Below are positions 8,565 through 16,797 of a DNA stretch of 32,842 nucleotides, one piece after another; position 1 is the first letter of the stretch, and every line of letters begins with the position of its first letter. Source of the DNA: Sphingomonas sp. PP-CE-1A-559 (GTDB lineage: Bacteria > Pseudomonadota > Alphaproteobacteria > Sphingomonadales > Sphingomonadaceae); contig NZ_SLYA01000018.1 in the NCBI RefSeq assembly GCF_004340965.1, positions 1 to 32,842 of the forward strand. The letters are read 5' to 3'. A program made the position numbers and the translations under genes. Under the pieces are notes generated by a model, which worked only from the letters and a program-made list of their open reading frames with translations, searched no databases and was not told the origin of the DNA.

Positions 8565-8938
8565 GTTCGACGGCATATCAGCGGTTCATCGGACACTATT
8601 GGAGATCAATAAAGACGTCGGGACGCAGTCGACAAAATCAAACGATACGCATGATCAACATGGCAGGTTGTGACATGCGAGCTCCGCTGACAAACGATCG
8701 AGCTTCGTGGAACTATATTGTGGATTATTGAAATAGTTTCGGCGTAACATAATATCATTCAGCACTATAGGTTCAAGGGCTGTTCTGGAAAACTCAATCC
8801 TGCACTGGCGAGCATCAGTTGCTGGTGTGCGTCTTGAGAAACCTCAACGCAGCTCGCAATCGATCCGCGACGGCCGGCTCCGCAAATCGCTGAAAGCGGA
8901 TGCTGTGAAATTCAAACCATTACTCGGGTGCTATCCAA
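8565..8938. other. Intergenic, MFS / nuclease
   Basis: This is AT-richer than the flanking genes (for example around 8700-8770). No gene, terminator or repeat is recognisable. It may hold the decayed rest of the fragment at 8391. Confidence 0.4.
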
Positions 8939-9742
8939 ATGATCAGGAAGATATTGGCCATCGCGGTTTTGGCTCTTTCAACCGTGCCTCAACCGAGCTT
9001 CGCTTGGGGTCGGACGGGGCATGCGGCTGTCGCCAACATTGCGGAGCTTAGACTGAACAGTCGTGCCAAGGCGAAGGTGATGAAACTGCTGGCGCTCGAC
9101 GGCAATAATCATATGGCAGACGTCTCCTCCTGGGCAGACCAGCAGCGCGATGCCTATCCCGTCGTGCATTCCACTCGAATCCCGTTCGACGGACGCACGG
9201 CACCCGCGCACGCCTGCCCCGACCTGGACAAGCTTTGCGCGGACGAGGCCATCTCCAAATATATGAAGACTCTGAAGAACGGGTCTGCCTCCCCAACTGA
9301 CCGCTACGTGGCATTGAACTTCATCATTCACCTAGTTGGCGATCTCCACCAGCCTCTGCATGGGTCCGATCCGATCGGGTACAACGAGGTCACGTTCAAT
9401 GGATCGGCGAAGACGCGAATCCATGCTTTCTGGGATGGCGTCATCATCGAACAGCACGGTCTCGGCTCTGCCGCGCTGGCGCGGGAGCTTTTGAACAACG
9501 GCGTCGACGTCAAAACAGGAGGGTCTCCGAGGGAATGGGCGATCGAAAGCAGCAACTTAGCTCGAGACGCTATCTACGACACGTTGCCAGCCTGTTATCC
9601 GCGAAAACGGCCCCGGTGCCCCACTACGCCGATGGCGCTGCCGTCGAATTATGCATCTCGGGCATATCCAGTCGTAGCTCGTCGCCTAAAACAGGCGGGG
9701 CTCCGTCTAGCCGAGATGCTAAACGACGCGCTCGGAGCCTGA
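8939..9742 (+). CDS. Secreted S1/P1-type nuclease
   Basis: This encodes 267 residues with a signal peptide (residues 1-22, ending PSFA), leaving Trp23 as the mature N-terminus. That fits the family, in which the N-terminal Trp amine and carbonyl bind zinc. The remaining ligands of the trinuclear zinc site are visible in order: WGRTGH, the Asp of ADVSSWAD, the His of PVVHST, HLVGDLHQPLH (His, Asp and His with P1 spacing) and HAFWD. S1/P1 enzymes cut single-stranded DNA and RNA and release 3'-phosphate from nucleotides. Here it is probably periplasmic or extracellular and scavenges nucleotides or phosphate. Length is normal for bacterial members. Its upstream Shine-Dalgarno is weak. It has no obvious tie to the neighbouring pathway. 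Confidence 0.9.
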   Translation: MIRKILAIAVLALSTVPQPSFAWGRTGHAAVANIAELRLNSRAKAKVMKLLALDGNNHMADVSSWADQQRDAYPVVHSTRIPFDGRTAPAHACPDLDKLCADEAISKYMKTLKNGSASPTDRYVALNFIIHLVGDLHQPLHGSDPIGYNEVTFNGSAKTRIHAFWDGVIIEQHGLGSAALARELLNNGVDVKTGGSPREWAIESSNLARDAIYDTLPACYPRKRPRCPTTPMALPSNYASRAYPVVARRLKQAGLRLAEMLNDALGA

Positions 9743-9822
9743 TCTACCATGTCGGCGATGGGTCAGCATCCGGCTACGCAGGCCAGTCGGCTGACAAAAC
9801 ACGCTTGCTTCTCAAGGGGATC

Positions 9823-9843
9823 ATGGCGATCGATCCGCGATGA
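9823..9843 (+). other. Six-codon mini-ORF before the EamA gene
   Basis: ATG at 9823 has the good Shine-Dalgarno AAGGGG and reads MAIDPR, then TGA overlapping the ATG of the EamA gene (ATGA). The EamA start itself lacks a Shine-Dalgarno at normal distance, so reinitiation after this mini-ORF is plausible. Confidence 0.35.
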
Positions 9844-10757
9844 AAGATAGACAAGACGAACGTCGTGCCGTGGATGGCAAGGCTGTGTCCCTGATGGTCA
9901 TGCTATGTGCTATCTGGGGCCTGCAACAGGTTGCGATGAAGGCAGCAGCACCGTCAATGGCGCCGGTGCTCCAGGTAGCGGTCCGCTCTGGCGTAGCAGC
10001 ACTGCTCATTGCGGGGCTCGTCGTTTTCCGGCGCGAAACCGCGGGGTTCCGCTCAGATACCTGGCGGCCAGGGCTCCTGGTCGGCGTACTGTTCGCGCTC
10101 GAATTCCTGTTCGTCAGTGAGGGTCTGCGGTTCACGACAGCCTCGCACATGGCGATATTCCTTTACACTGCACCCATCTTCGCCGCGCTAGGTCTTCATG
10201 TGCGTCTGCCGGAGGAGCGCCTGACGGCATTTCAATGGTGCGGGATCGCCGTCGCCTTCGGTGGCATCGTGGTATCGTTCACCGGCCGCCGATCGGCATC
10301 CGCGGATGCCGACGCTTGGATTGGCGATCTGCTCGGCATCGCGGCCGGCGCATCCTGGGGCGCGACGACACTCGCCGTTCGATTCTCGCGCCTGTCGGAC
10401 GCGCCTGCGACGGTCACGCTGCTCTATCAACTCGCTGCTGCGTGCCTGATACTCTCCCTGGCAGCGGTCCTGTTCGGTCAGACAGCGGTCTCGCCGACGC
10501 CGATGCTGGCCGCGAGTCTCGGCTTTCAGATCGTGATGGTATCGGTCGTCAGTTTCCTGACGTGGTTCGCACTGCTGCGAACCTATCTCGCCTCCCGCCT
10601 GGGTGTGCTTTCGTTCATGACACCGATCTTCGGGGTCACGTTCGGCGTCATCCTGCTCGGCGAAACCCTCGATGTCGCGTTCGTCGCCGGCGGTTTGCTG
10701 GTGTTGACCGGGATCCTGCTGGTCAGCGGGCGCGACCTCTTCGCACGCAGCGCGTGA
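9840..10757 (+). CDS. EamA/DMT-superfamily transporter
   Basis: This encodes 305 residues with ten hydrophobic helices arranged as two EamA repeats (about 15-150 and 165-300). The first opens with the typical LMVMLCAIWGLQQVAMK and the second with LLGIAAGASWGATTLAVR; the C-terminal repeat ends with GVILLGETLDVAFVAGGLLVLTGILL, which matches the conserved family pattern (LGE, then G..LI..G). These are inner-membrane drug/metabolite exporters or amino-acid exporters; substrate cannot be assigned. The ATG at 9840 overlaps the stop of a six-codon mini-ORF. Confidence 0.88.
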   Translation: MKDRQDERRAVDGKAVSLMVMLCAIWGLQQVAMKAAAPSMAPVLQVAVRSGVAALLIAGLVVFRRETAGFRSDTWRPGLLVGVLFALEFLFVSEGLRFTTASHMAIFLYTAPIFAALGLHVRLPEERLTAFQWCGIAVAFGGIVVSFTGRRSASADADAWIGDLLGIAAGASWGATTLAVRFSRLSDAPATVTLLYQLAAACLILSLAAVLFGQTAVSPTPMLAASLGFQIVMVSVVSFLTWFALLRTYLASRLGVLSFMTPIFGVTFGVILLGETLDVAFVAGGLLVLTGILLVSGRDLFARSA

Positions 10758-11148
10758 ACCAGAGGGATAGATGTTAGAACAGCTACATTCCCGTCAACTG
10801 TTTCACGCCAGCTTCTCGTCGACCGGCTTCGGTCGTGGCGAATGCGGCTTGCTCGAAACCCGTAACCGGTTCGTCAGTCGGTTTGCCATCTCGCCCGCTC
10901 GAGGCGGCAGAGCGGGTGGCATTGGTGTCCTAACAGGACGCATCAACACGGACCGGCGCTATTCAGCACCAGCGTGTTAGCACGGTCAGAAGCTCTGCCC
11001 GGGATTTTGCGAGAGCCACACCTTGCTTCGTCGGAGTGCCAGAACGCGGGATGCAATCTCTGCGATGAAACGTCTCAAACGCATGTCAGACAGTGTAAAC
11101 TGACCTTCGATTCATCGGCTCCATCGCAGACGAAGCAAGGCGATCTGC
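10758..11148. other. Intergenic between convergent genes
   Basis: No gene with recognisable motifs is seen between the EamA gene (plus) and the SDR gene (minus). A bidirectional terminator would be expected, but no clear stem with a T-tract stands out. Confidence 0.4.
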
Positions 11149-11976
11149 TCAAACACCGAGCCCGCCCGCCGCGAGCAGGGTCTGGCCACTGACATAATCG
11201 CTTTCGGGCGCGCAGAAGAAATAGACGGCGCCTGCCGCCTCTTCCGCCGTGCCGGCCCGGTTGAATGGGATCTGCGAAATCACCGCCTCGCGAAAGCTGT
11301 CGGGCACGCCAAAGCGCAGCGATTTGCCTTCTATGTCGGCAATCGTGTCTGGGTGCCCGCTCGGCAGGTTGAGCCGCGTCTCGATGAATCCGAACGCGAC
11401 GCAATTGACGCAGACCTTGAGCCGCCCCCATTCCTTTGCCAGCGTCTTGGTCATGCCGACGACCGCCGACTTGGCGGCGGAGTAGTTGACCTGTCCCGCA
11501 TTGCCGTTGACGCCGGAGATCGACGAGATGTTGACGACCTTTCGGATCACTTCCCGCCCCTCTGCCGCTTCCGCCTTCGCTAACGCTCTCCATGGTTCGG
11601 CGGCTGCGCGCAATATGCGGAACGGAGCAGTTACGTGGACATCGAGCATCGCCTGAAACTGTTCGTCGCTCTGCTTCTGGATCACGCCATCGCGCGTGTA
11701 GCCCGCGTTGTTCACGATGATGTCGAGCGTGCCGAACGCATCGATCGCCGCCTGGACGATCCGCTCGCCGAAATCAGCTGCGGTCACGCTGCCGTTGCAC
11801 GTGATGGCCGTGCCGCCGGCGGCCCGGATAGCTTCCACCACCTCGTTCGCTGGCGCTTCATCCAGATCGTTGACGACGACCGACGCGCCATGCGTGGCCA
11901 GCTTCAAAGCGACGGCGCGGCCTATGCCGCGTCCGGAGCCCGTTACGATCGCAACCTTGCCTCTCAGCGTGTTCAT
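11149..11976 (-). CDS. SDR-family dehydrogenase (3-hydroxyacyl-CoA dehydrogenase-like)
   Basis: This encodes 275 residues from ATG at 11976, which overlaps the thiolase stop as TGATG; the longer frame start at 12006 lies inside the thiolase gene. It is a classical short-chain dehydrogenase: cofactor motif TGSGRGIG (12-19), NNAG (89-92), and catalytic Ser152, Tyr165 and Lys169 (YSAAK). Asp37 after strand beta2 (VVVNDLD) favours NAD(H). An extra segment near 128-146 resembles the multifunctional-enzyme/HSD-type SDRs that act on 3-hydroxyacyl-CoA. As the last gene of the hydrolase-thiolase-SDR operon it probably oxidises a hydroxyacyl-CoA before thiolysis. Confidence 0.9.
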   Translation of the reverse strand: MNTLRGKVAIVTGSGRGIGRAVALKLATHGASVVVNDLDEAPANEVVEAIRAAGGTAITCNGSVTAADFGERIVQAAIDAFGTLDIIVNNAGYTRDGVIQKQSDEQFQAMLDVHVTAPFRILRAAAEPWRALAKAEAAEGREVIRKVVNISSISGVNGNAGQVNYSAAKSAVVGMTKTLAKEWGRLKVCVNCVAFGFIETRLNLPSGHPDTIADIEGKSLRFGVPDSFREAVISQIPFNRAGTAEEAAGAVYFFCAPESDYVSGQTLLAAGGLGV

Positions 11977-13157
11977 CAGGCGCGGCCATAGAGCGTGACG
12001 ACGCATGCACCGCCCAGCCCCAGATTGTGTTGCAGGCCGAAGCGCATGCCGTCCACCTGCCGAGCATCGGCGGTGCCGCGAAGCTGGTGCGTCAATTCAT
12101 AGCATTGCGCCAGGCCCGTGGCGCCCAGAGGATGCCCCTTGGACAACAGGCCCCCTGAAGGGTTGGTGACGTGATCACCGCTATAGCTGTTGCGGCCATC
12201 ACGGATATACGCCTCGGCACCGCCTTCGGGGCAAAGGCCCAGCGCTTCGTAGCTGATCAGTTCGTTTGCCGTGAAACAGTCGTGAAGCTCGATCGCCTGG
12301 ATATCGTCCGGGCCGATGCCGGCGTGTTCATAAACCGCCTGCGCCGCCTCGTGCGTCATCTCGTACCCGACGGCGCTCATCATCGATGCGCCTTCGAACG
12401 TGGCGGCATAGTCGGTCGTCATGGACTGCGCGACGATCTCCACCCTGGCGTTCAACCCGTGTTTCGCTGCGAACGAGGGAGACACCAGTAGCGCCGCCGC
12501 CGCGCCGCAGGTCGGCGGGCATGCCTGGAAGCGCGTGAGCGGACCGTACAGGTGTTGCGATCCCATCACTTCTTCCAGCGTCAACGGCGCACGCAGCAAG
12601 GCCATCGGGTTGTTTGCCGCATGCGCGCGTGCCTTCACGGAAATCAGCCCGAAGACCTCATCGCGCGTGCCGTAGCGCTGCTGATAATCGAGCCCCGCGC
12701 CGCCAAACTGCTGTGCGACGAGCGGCGAGGTATCGTCCTGCTCGTGGATGCGCTCTTGCAGAGACAGATGGTGATCAAGTGTCCGTTTGCGATCGTTGAA
12801 CACCGCGCCCAACGCGCCGGGCAGCATCTGCTCGAAACCGAAGGCGAGCACGCAATCGGCCATGCCGCTTTCGATCGCCGCACGCGCAAGCCACAAGGCA
12901 GTCGAGCCGGTCGAGCAGTTGTTGTTGACGTTGACGATCGGAATGCCGGTGCAGCCCACTCGATACGCCGCCGACTGGCCAGCCGTGGAGTCGGCGTAGA
13001 CATAGCCGGCGTATGCCTGTTGCACCTTGTCGTAGCCGACGCCCGCGTCCGAAAGGGCGAGCCGGATCGCCTTTTCAGCCATGACATCCCAGTCTTCGCT
13101 CTGCCCGGGCTTGGCGAACGGAATCATGCCGACGCCGGCAATGCGCGCGCGGATCAT
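11976..13157 (-). CDS. SCP-x-type thiolase (acetyl-CoA acetyltransferase-like)
   Basis: This encodes 393 residues from ATG at 13157, which overlaps the hydrolase TGA as TGATG; the longer frame to 13928 is read-through inside the hydrolase gene. It starts with IAGVGMIPFAKPG, typical of the sterol-carrier-protein-x / lipid-transfer thiolases. The nucleophile is Cys81 in NNNCSTGS; the second catalytic block is GGLLSKGHPLGATG (His342); the C-terminal block is HNLGLGGACVV. These enzymes cleave branched or bulky 3-oxoacyl-CoAs, such as steroid or isoprenoid side chains, and sometimes act with partners such as DUF35/OB-fold proteins, which I do not see here. The neighbours support a thiolytic degradation role. 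Confidence 0.9.
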   Translation of the reverse strand: MIRARIAGVGMIPFAKPGQSEDWDVMAEKAIRLALSDAGVGYDKVQQAYAGYVYADSTAGQSAAYRVGCTGIPIVNVNNNCSTGSTALWLARAAIESGMADCVLAFGFEQMLPGALGAVFNDRKRTLDHHLSLQERIHEQDDTSPLVAQQFGGAGLDYQQRYGTRDEVFGLISVKARAHAANNPMALLRAPLTLEEVMGSQHLYGPLTRFQACPPTCGAAAALLVSPSFAAKHGLNARVEIVAQSMTTDYAATFEGASMMSAVGYEMTHEAAQAVYEHAGIGPDDIQAIELHDCFTANELISYEALGLCPEGGAEAYIRDGRNSYSGDHVTNPSGGLLSKGHPLGATGLAQCYELTHQLRGTADARQVDGMRFGLQHNLGLGGACVVTLYGRA

Positions 13158-13963
13158 CACTGTGCCTCCTGCGCGTCGACGCGCTCTATGAAATCGAGAA
13201 ACGCGGTCGTCGAAGCTTCGTTCGCTGCGACCAGATAGTTGTGACCGGCACCCTCGAATTCGACATATTCGCTCCCGCGAATGATCTGATTCGACAACCG
13301 CCCCTGCTCGACCGGCACCGCCGTGTCCTCGTCTCCATGCAGGATCAGGACCGGCATAGTCAGCCGCTGGACGGCGCGTTCGCGGGTTGTCGCATAGTTG
13401 GCGATCGCCTTCGACTGCGCGCGCGCGCCCCGCATCGTATAGCGGTCGTTGGCGACCATCTCGATGTCGTGCAACGCTGCGTCCCGCGGGGCGGCAGATC
13501 CATAATTCTCCGGCGACGCCGTACGGCGCATGATGGCGCGAACCACGAACCGCGGCAGGCGGTAAATCAGCGAGCGCACACCGCCGAACTCGGTCTTTTC
13601 GGTCTTGAGCAGAGTGCAGCCGAGCGTCGCGGACAGGGTGTGCTCGGGGTAGGCCATCGCGAATTCCGCCGCTATTCCGCCGCCCATCGACACGCCGTAG
13701 ACGTGCGCCTTGTCGACGCCCGCGGCCTTCATCACCGTCAGCGCGTCCGCCGCATATTGCTCGATCGTGGTCGGCGACGTGGTGTCCGTCCGTCCGCTTC
13801 CGCGATTGTCGAACCAGATCGCGCGGTGATTTCGGGTCAGCGCAGGCAGCAGCGGATACCAGAGCGCCGAGCTGTAGAGATGGCCCATGATGAGCAGGAC
13901 GGGCGACCCTTCGCCTTGCGAATCCCAATGGATGTTCGCGCCATCGTGTCGGACTGTAGGCAT
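13157..13963 (-). CDS. Alpha/beta-hydrolase
   Basis: This encodes 268 residues from ATG at 13963 (MPTVRHDGANIHW), which has AGGAGAGG at good spacing; the open frame goes on to 14029 without a better start. The catalytic triad is visible: Ser92 in the elbow GVSMGG, Asp213 (HGDEDTAVP) and His241 (GAGHNYL). The oxyanion-side motif is LLIMGHLYSS, and FDNRGSGRTD follows as in the esterase/hydrolase family. It is cytoplasmic. It may be an esterase, C-C hydrolase or CoA-thioesterase; the sequence does not separate these. It leads a three-gene operon with thiolase and SDR, and the operator lies 68 nt upstream. Confidence 0.88.
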   Translation of the reverse strand: MPTVRHDGANIHWDSQGEGSPVLLIMGHLYSSALWYPLLPALTRNHRAIWFDNRGSGRTDTTSPTTIEQYAADALTVMKAAGVDKAHVYGVSMGGGIAAEFAMAYPEHTLSATLGCTLLKTEKTEFGGVRSLIYRLPRFVVRAIMRRTASPENYGSAAPRDAALHDIEMVANDRYTMRGARAQSKAIANYATTRERAVQRLTMPVLILHGDEDTAVPVEQGRLSNQIIRGSEYVEFEGAGHNYLVAANEASTTAFLDFIERVDAQEAQ

Positions 13964-14030
13964 GCTCGCCTCTCCTTTGGTTCTCGCTTCTTTGACCCTG
14001 GATTCATCATCATAAGAGCATCGTGTCAAC

Positions 14031-14052
14031 GTTGATTTATGAATAAATCAAT
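14031..14052. promoter_or_regulatory. Operator between hydrolase operon and beta-mannosidase
   Basis: The halves GTTGATTTAT and ATAAATCAAT flank GA. It is a 9+2+9 perfect inverted repeat and the most symmetrical of the four copies. Its near edge is 68 nt from the hydrolase ATG at 13963. On the other side it is 53 nt from the beta-mannosidase ATG at 14106, so that gene could be affected too. Confidence 0.75.
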
Positions 14053-14105
14053 GTATGCCCAGGTGCGATCGCTGAAGCGGCGGCGAACGTTGGTAGGAGA
14101 CTGAG

Positions 14106-16598
14106 ATGGCGGCAGCGACTGAAGGTCAGCGGATAAGCGATTGGCGCATACGCGATTTCGCACCGGGCGATGGCATCGTGGCGAACGCGGTGGCCGGTGC
14201 CGGAACCGATTGGCTCCCGATCACTGCGCCGGGCGATACCTATGTCGCATTGATCGCCGCCGGTCGGCTTGAAGATCCCTATGCTGCGCGCAACGAAGCC
14301 AAGGCCGCCTGGGTGCGGGATCGCGAATGGTGGTGGCATGCCAGGATCACGCTGCCCGCTCCGACTATCGGCGAGATCGTGGAACTGGTCTTCGATGGCC
14401 TGGACACGTTTGCTGACGTCTATCTCGACGGTGCGATCCTTGGCCGGTCGTACAACATGTTTCGCAGCTGGCGCTTCGACGTAACCGCCTTATCGCCCGG
14501 CGAACACGACCTCGCGCTGTGTTTCCATCCGAGCGTCGACATGGTGTCGGGCGACCCGATCCCGGTATGGCCGACCTTCACCGATCGCGTTACCGCTTCT
14601 CGCCGCACCTTGATGCGCAAGGCGCAGTTCGGCTGGGGCTGGGACTGGGGTCCGGACCTGCCCACGGTGGGCATCTGGGGGCCGGTGCGTTTGACGCAGC
14701 GCAGCCCGACGCAGATCCGATCGGCCAATTTTTCCACCCTCGCCATTGAGGAGGACCTTGCGCGGGTGGAGGTGCATCTCGATGCGCAGGGTGATGGAGA
14801 GCTTCGCGTCGATCTGATCGACGCTGCCGGTACGAGTGTCGCGAGCGGAGTTCGCCACGGGTCCGGCAAGCTGTCCTTCGAAGTTGCCAACCCGCAATTG
14901 TGGTGGACAGCGGACTTGGGAGAGCAGCCGCTCTACACCCTGATCGTTCGCACCGCCGACGCACCGGAATTTCGCGAGCAGGTCGGCATTCGTACGATCG
15001 CGATCGATCAATCGCCTGATCCGGACGAACCTGGCACGACCTTCTTCCGCTTCGTGCTGAACGGCGTGCCGATCTTTGCGAAGGGCGCGAATTGGGTGCC
15101 GGCGAGCTCCTTCGTCGGCGCCATCCCCGACGACGCCTATCGCGATCTGCTTACCCGCGCAGTAGACGCGAACATGAACATGATCCGTGTCTGGGGCGGC
15201 GGCATTTACGAGCACGATGTCTTCTACGACGAATGTGACCGCCTCGGCCTGCTCGTGTGGCAGGACTTCATGTTCGCCTGCGCGCCCTATCCCGAGGAGA
15301 AGGCGTTTCTCGACAACATCCGGGCAGAGGCGGCCGAACAGGTCGATCGGCTGCGACATCGAGCCTGTTTGGCACTGTGGTGTGGTAACAACGAGAACCA
15401 GGCGATCCAGTTCTTCGTCGATTACGCCACCGAGCAGACGACCCCGCTAGGGGGGCTGGTGATATATGACGAGGTCCTGCCCGAGGTCCTGGCGACGCTC
15501 GACCCCCACACCCCCTATTGGCCGAGCAGTCCCTGGGGTGGCCCCAGCCCGAACAGCATGCGCGGCGGCGATGTCCACAACTGGACCGTATGGCACGGCA
15601 CGCCGCTAGTGCCGGACACCGACGCGGTCGGCGACTTCGAGTCCGCCCCCGAAGGCGTCGCCTTTACCCGCTATGCAGAAGACATGGCGCGCTTCGTCAG
15701 CGAGTTTGGCCTGCAGGGCGCCCCCGATATCGGCACGCTGCGGCGTTGGATGGCACCGGAGGACCTGGAACTCGGCAGCGCCGGTTTCCTCGAGCGTATC
15801 AAGGACAAGGCCGACAAGGCGACCGCGATGATGCTTCCCGTAACCGGCATGCCGCAGACGCTCGAACAGTTCGTCGATTTCACCATGCTCGCCCAAGCCG
15901 AGGGCCTCAAGTTCGGCATCGAACATTATCGCCGCCGCAAACCGCATTGCTCAGGCGCTCTGATCTGGCAGCACAACGACTGCTGGCCCTGCGTGAGCTG
16001 GAGCCTGATCGATTACGACGGTGTCGCCAAATCCAGCTGGTATGCGACGGCGCGCGCGTTTTCACCGGTGCTCGCGTCATTCCGCAAGGAAGGTGACAAA
16101 GTCGAGCTCTGGATCACCAACGATACGCTTGCGGCGGTCGAGGACGTCGCCCGGGTCGCGCTGACCAGATTCCACGGCGGAGAGGTCTGGCACGACAGCG
16201 TCGCCTTCGATGTACCCGCGAATGCAGGCGTATGCATATGGCGTGGCAGGGCGGAACACGCGAACGACTGTTTGTTGACCGTGCGGAGCAACGCGCACGT
16301 CTTCCCGGCGAACCGGGTATTGCTGGCGCCGATCAAGGATCTCGAACTCGATCCCGAACCGTCGCTGCAGGTGCAACGATCCAGCGAAGACGGAATACTG
16401 CTTCTCACCATCGCCGCCGACAGCTACGGGCTGGCGGTACATCTGCGGTCAGACGATCCGGCTATCCGGTACGACACGAACCATTTCGATCTCGCAGCGG
16501 GCGAGCAGTGCGTGGTCCGAGTGACCCGACGCGACGGCGGACCGGTTTCTCCTGAGGCGGTCGAGATTCGCTGTTTCAACATGACGCTGGATAAATGA
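14106..16598 (+). CDS. Beta-mannosidase, GH2 family
   Basis: This encodes 830 residues, the usual length for the family. The domains run as GH2 sugar-binding domain (about 1-170, including EWWWHARITLP and FDGLDTFADVYLDG), immunoglobulin-like domain (about 190-290) and catalytic TIM barrel (about 300-600). FGWGWDWGPDLPTVGIW is characteristic of beta-mannosidases. The acid/base is Glu430 in WCGNNENQ and the nucleophile Glu533 in VSEFGLQG. It removes beta-1,4-mannose from the non-reducing end of manno-oligosaccharides. There is no signal peptide, so it acts in the cytoplasm on imported oligosaccharides. GGAGA precedes the ATG. The GH27 alpha-galactosidase further right fits a galactomannan route. 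It converges with the GH43 gene. Confidence 0.93.
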   Translation: MAAATEGQRISDWRIRDFAPGDGIVANAVAGAGTDWLPITAPGDTYVALIAAGRLEDPYAARNEAKAAWVRDREWWWHARITLPAPTIGEIVELVFDGLDTFADVYLDGAILGRSYNMFRSWRFDVTALSPGEHDLALCFHPSVDMVSGDPIPVWPTFTDRVTASRRTLMRKAQFGWGWDWGPDLPTVGIWGPVRLTQRSPTQIRSANFSTLAIEEDLARVEVHLDAQGDGELRVDLIDAAGTSVASGVRHGSGKLSFEVANPQLWWTADLGEQPLYTLIVRTADAPEFREQVGIRTIAIDQSPDPDEPGTTFFRFVLNGVPIFAKGANWVPASSFVGAIPDDAYRDLLTRAVDANMNMIRVWGGGIYEHDVFYDECDRLGLLVWQDFMFACAPYPEEKAFLDNIRAEAAEQVDRLRHRACLALWCGNNENQAIQFFVDYATEQTTPLGGLVIYDEVLPEVLATLDPHTPYWPSSPWGGPSPNSMRGGDVHNWTVWHGTPLVPDTDAVGDFESAPEGVAFTRYAEDMARFVSEFGLQGAPDIGTLRRWMAPEDLELGSAGFLERIKDKADKATAMMLPVTGMPQTLEQFVDFTMLAQAEGLKFGIEHYRRRKPHCSGALIWQHNDCWPCVSWSLIDYDGVAKSSWYATARAFSPVLASFRKEGDKVELWITNDTLAAVEDVARVALTRFHGGEVWHDSVAFDVPANAGVCIWRGRAEHANDCLLTVRSNAHVFPANRVLLAPIKDLELDPEPSLQVQRSSEDGILLLTIAADSYGLAVHLRSDDPAIRYDTNHFDLAAGEQCVVRVTRRDGGPVSPEAVEIRCFNMTLDK

Positions 16599-16669
16599 TG
16601 CGCAGCCACTTCCTAACGTCTTGCGGCGAGGCGCTGCGAAGCTGACGCAAACTGCTGCCTGAGTGTCCG

Positions 16670-16704
16670 CCGGTTTCTCACTCAACCTGAGCGTGAGTTT
16701 CCGG
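16670..16704. terminator. Imperfect hairpin between convergent glycosidase genes
   Basis: CTCAC/GTGAG and outer CCGG/CCGG arms pair around an 11-nt loop, with a 3-nt internal mismatch. The position between the GH2 and GH43 stop codons suits a bidirectional terminator, but there is no T-tract. Confidence 0.3.
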
Positions 16705-16797
16705 TGTTCACTCGGCACTGATCAGCGGTCATAATTAGCTATGATGCGGCTTACCCTCGGTCGCGGAGAATGCACCATGAGTGCCTGATACAAACAT

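Noticed and set aside
11976..13928. 650-residue open frame across thiolase and hydrolase genes
   Set aside because: Its first 257 codons run antisense-free but out of frame inside the hydrolase gene and show no domain; the thiolase begins at 13157 with its own ATG overlapping the hydrolase stop.
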